From contig CALAIO010000032.1 of NCBI GenBank assembly GCA_937923355.1, positions 1 through 7,048 on the forward strand: DNA of 7,048 nucleotides. The letters run 5' to 3'. Within the stretch, counting starts at the first letter, position 1, and every line of letters begins with the position of its first letter. Positions 6,049-7,048 of the stretch are shown here, one piece after another. The translations under genes were made by a program, and so were the position numbers. The notes beneath the pieces were generated by a model. The model was not told where the DNA came from. It saw only the letters and a program-made list of their open reading frames with translations, and searched no databases. The DNA comes from an uncultured Rhizobiaceae group bacterium. Lineage in GTDB: Bacteria; Pseudomonadota; Alphaproteobacteria; Rhizobiales; Rhizobiaceae.

Positions 6049-7048
6049 CTAGAACTGAGAATAATCGATTTCTTTATCTTTATCAATTTTGTTATGCACA
6101 GGATCTAGTGGATATTTCAGACCTGTTGCACAGTTATAAAGAACAGCGGTTTCATCTTCTGTAACCAGACCTTCTTTTAAAGCACGCTTATAGGCTGCCG
6201 CAGTTGCAGCACCTTCAGGACAAAGAAGGAAGCCTTCTTCTTTAGCTATTTCATTACGCACAGACATGATTTCATCATCTGGTAATGCCATGGCAAATCC
6301 ACCTGACTCGCGCACTGCACGGATGATCAGGAAATCACCCACAGCGATTGGCACGCGAATGCCAGCTGCAACGGTTGTTGCATCTTCCCAAAGTGGCGCA
6401 TGCTCTTCACCGTCTTCCCAAGCTTTAACAATTGGCGCGCAACCTTCTGCTTGAACCGCAACCATTTTAGGCATTGGCCCCGTTAGCCAACCAAGTTCCT
6501 TAAGCTCATGGAATGCTTTCCACATACCTATGAGACCCGTGCCACCACCAGTCGGGTAGAAAATTACGTCTGGTAGTTTCCAACCAAACTGCTCAGCCAG
6601 TTCAAGCCCCATCGTTTTTTTACCTTCAATACGGTAAGGCTCTTTAAGGGTTGAAACGTCGAACCAACCCACAGCTTGTTTGCCGCCACCGACGATCTTG
6701 CCGCAATCGTTGATCAGACCATTGACCATATAAGTCTCAGCACCCTGCTGTTGGATTTCACGGATATTGATTTCTGGCGTATCAGATGGACAAAGAACTG
6801 TGGCTCGTTGACCTGCACGGCGTGCGTAAGCAGCCATTGCAGACCCTGCATTACCGTTTGTTGGAATGGCAAGATGCTCAATGCCAAATTCTTTTGCCAT
6901 GGAAACCGCAAGACAAAGACCACGCGCCTTAAACGAACCAGTTGGCAAACGACCTTCGTCTTTAATGATTGCCTTTCCTGGCTTTGCACCCAAAACATGT
7001 GCACTTTGTTCAAGCGGGATCAGCGGGGTTACCACTTCACCCAAAGAA
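6049..7048 (-). CDS. Threonine synthase family PLP enzyme (N-terminus outside window)
   Basis: The frame is open to the right edge and ends at the TAG complementary to 6049-6051, giving about 332 residues. Threonine synthases of this type have about 400 or more, so the N-terminal lid region is missing. The first in-frame residues read SLGEVVTPLIPL, a usual internal motif, so the TTG near 7044 is not a start. The fold-type II PLP signature is intact: Lys in PTGSFKARG (codon complementary to 6928-6930) forms the Schiff base, TNGNAGSA binds the substrate carboxylate, and PTGGGTGLIG is the phosphate loop. The call is conversion of O-phosphohomoserine to threonine in the cytoplasm. The segment AAGIRVPIAVGDFLI and the closing CATGLKYP fit threonine synthase-like proteins. 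Related dehydratases share the fold, and alphaproteobacteria often carry a second, longer ThrC, so the in vivo role is less certain than the family. Confidence 0.87.
   Translation of the reverse strand, partial: SLGEVVTPLIPLEQSAHVLGAKPGKAIIKDEGRLPTGSFKARGLCLAVSMAKEFGIEHLAIPTNGNAGSAMAAYARRAGQRATVLCPSDTPEINIREIQQQGAETYMVNGLINDCGKIVGGGKQAVGWFDVSTLKEPYRIEGKKTMGLELAEQFGWKLPDVIFYPTGGGTGLIGMWKAFHELKELGWLTGPMPKMVAVQAEGCAPIVKAWEDGEEHAPLWEDATTVAAGIRVPIAVGDFLIIRAVRESGGFAMALPDDEIMSVRNEIAKEEGFLLCPEGAATAAAYKRALKEGLVTEDETAVLYNCATGLKYPLDPVHNKIDKDKEIDYSQF

Noticed and set aside
7042..7044. TTG as the start codon of the threonine synthase-like gene
   Set aside because: The frame stays open to the window edge, and the residues there (SLGEVVTPL) are an internal motif of the family, so the gene is truncated by the window.
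1..7048. CRISPR array, insertion sequence, integrase, tRNA or rRNA
   Set aside because: I found no regularly spaced direct repeats, transposase or integrase motifs, or recognisable tRNA or rRNA sequence in any part of the window.

Overview
The window looks like chromosomal DNA of a free-living, probably marine, alphaproteobacterium of moderate, AT-leaning base composition. This rests on family resemblance only: a TadG-like protein with a repeat-rich C-terminal domain common in Hyphomicrobiales and relatives, a coxSLM-ordered 'form II' CO-dehydrogenase-like operon, and a nitronate monooxygenase-like protein of the kind common in alphaproteobacteria. No marker in the window fixes the genus.

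Layout: (1) bases 1-547 (+) hold the C-terminal part of a nitronate monooxygenase / 2-nitropropane dioxygenase family flavoprotein. (2) A 231-bp spacer follows, with two inverted repeats. The second (731-750) lies just upstream of the next gene's ribosome binding site. (3) Bases 779-4485 (+) are a compact three-gene operon for a molybdenum hydroxylase of the xanthine oxidase / CO dehydrogenase family: the [2Fe-2S] subunit (coxS-like), the molybdopterin catalytic subunit (coxL-like) and the FAD subunit (coxM-like). The S-L-M gene order and the active-site loop AYRGAGR, in place of AYxCSFR, place it in form II. It therefore lacks the cysteine that carries copper in true aerobic CO dehydrogenase, and its real substrate cannot be read from the sequence. 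A bulged 16-bp hairpin fills the coxS-coxL gap, and a strong terminator (4507-4533) closes the operon. (4) Bases 4559-5797 (-) encode a TadG-like Flp-pilus-associated protein convergent with the operon. Its upstream region has a candidate promoter with a nested perfect palindrome and a second palindrome in the presumed leader. (5) A strong terminator at 6002-6027 marks the 3' end of a threonine synthase-type PLP enzyme on the minus strand, which runs off the right edge of the window.

How the genes work together: CoxS, CoxL and CoxM would assemble into one cytoplasmic heterohexamer-type enzyme. Electrons pass from the molybdenum site in CoxL through the two iron-sulfur clusters of CoxS to FAD in CoxM. 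The flanking genes (nitronate monooxygenase-like, TadG-like, threonine synthase) have no evident functional link to it. I see no mobile element, CRISPR array, tRNA or rRNA. Most of the content belongs to known families. The less ordinary points are the unassigned substrate of the form II enzyme and several unusually clean inverted repeats placed at regulatory positions.
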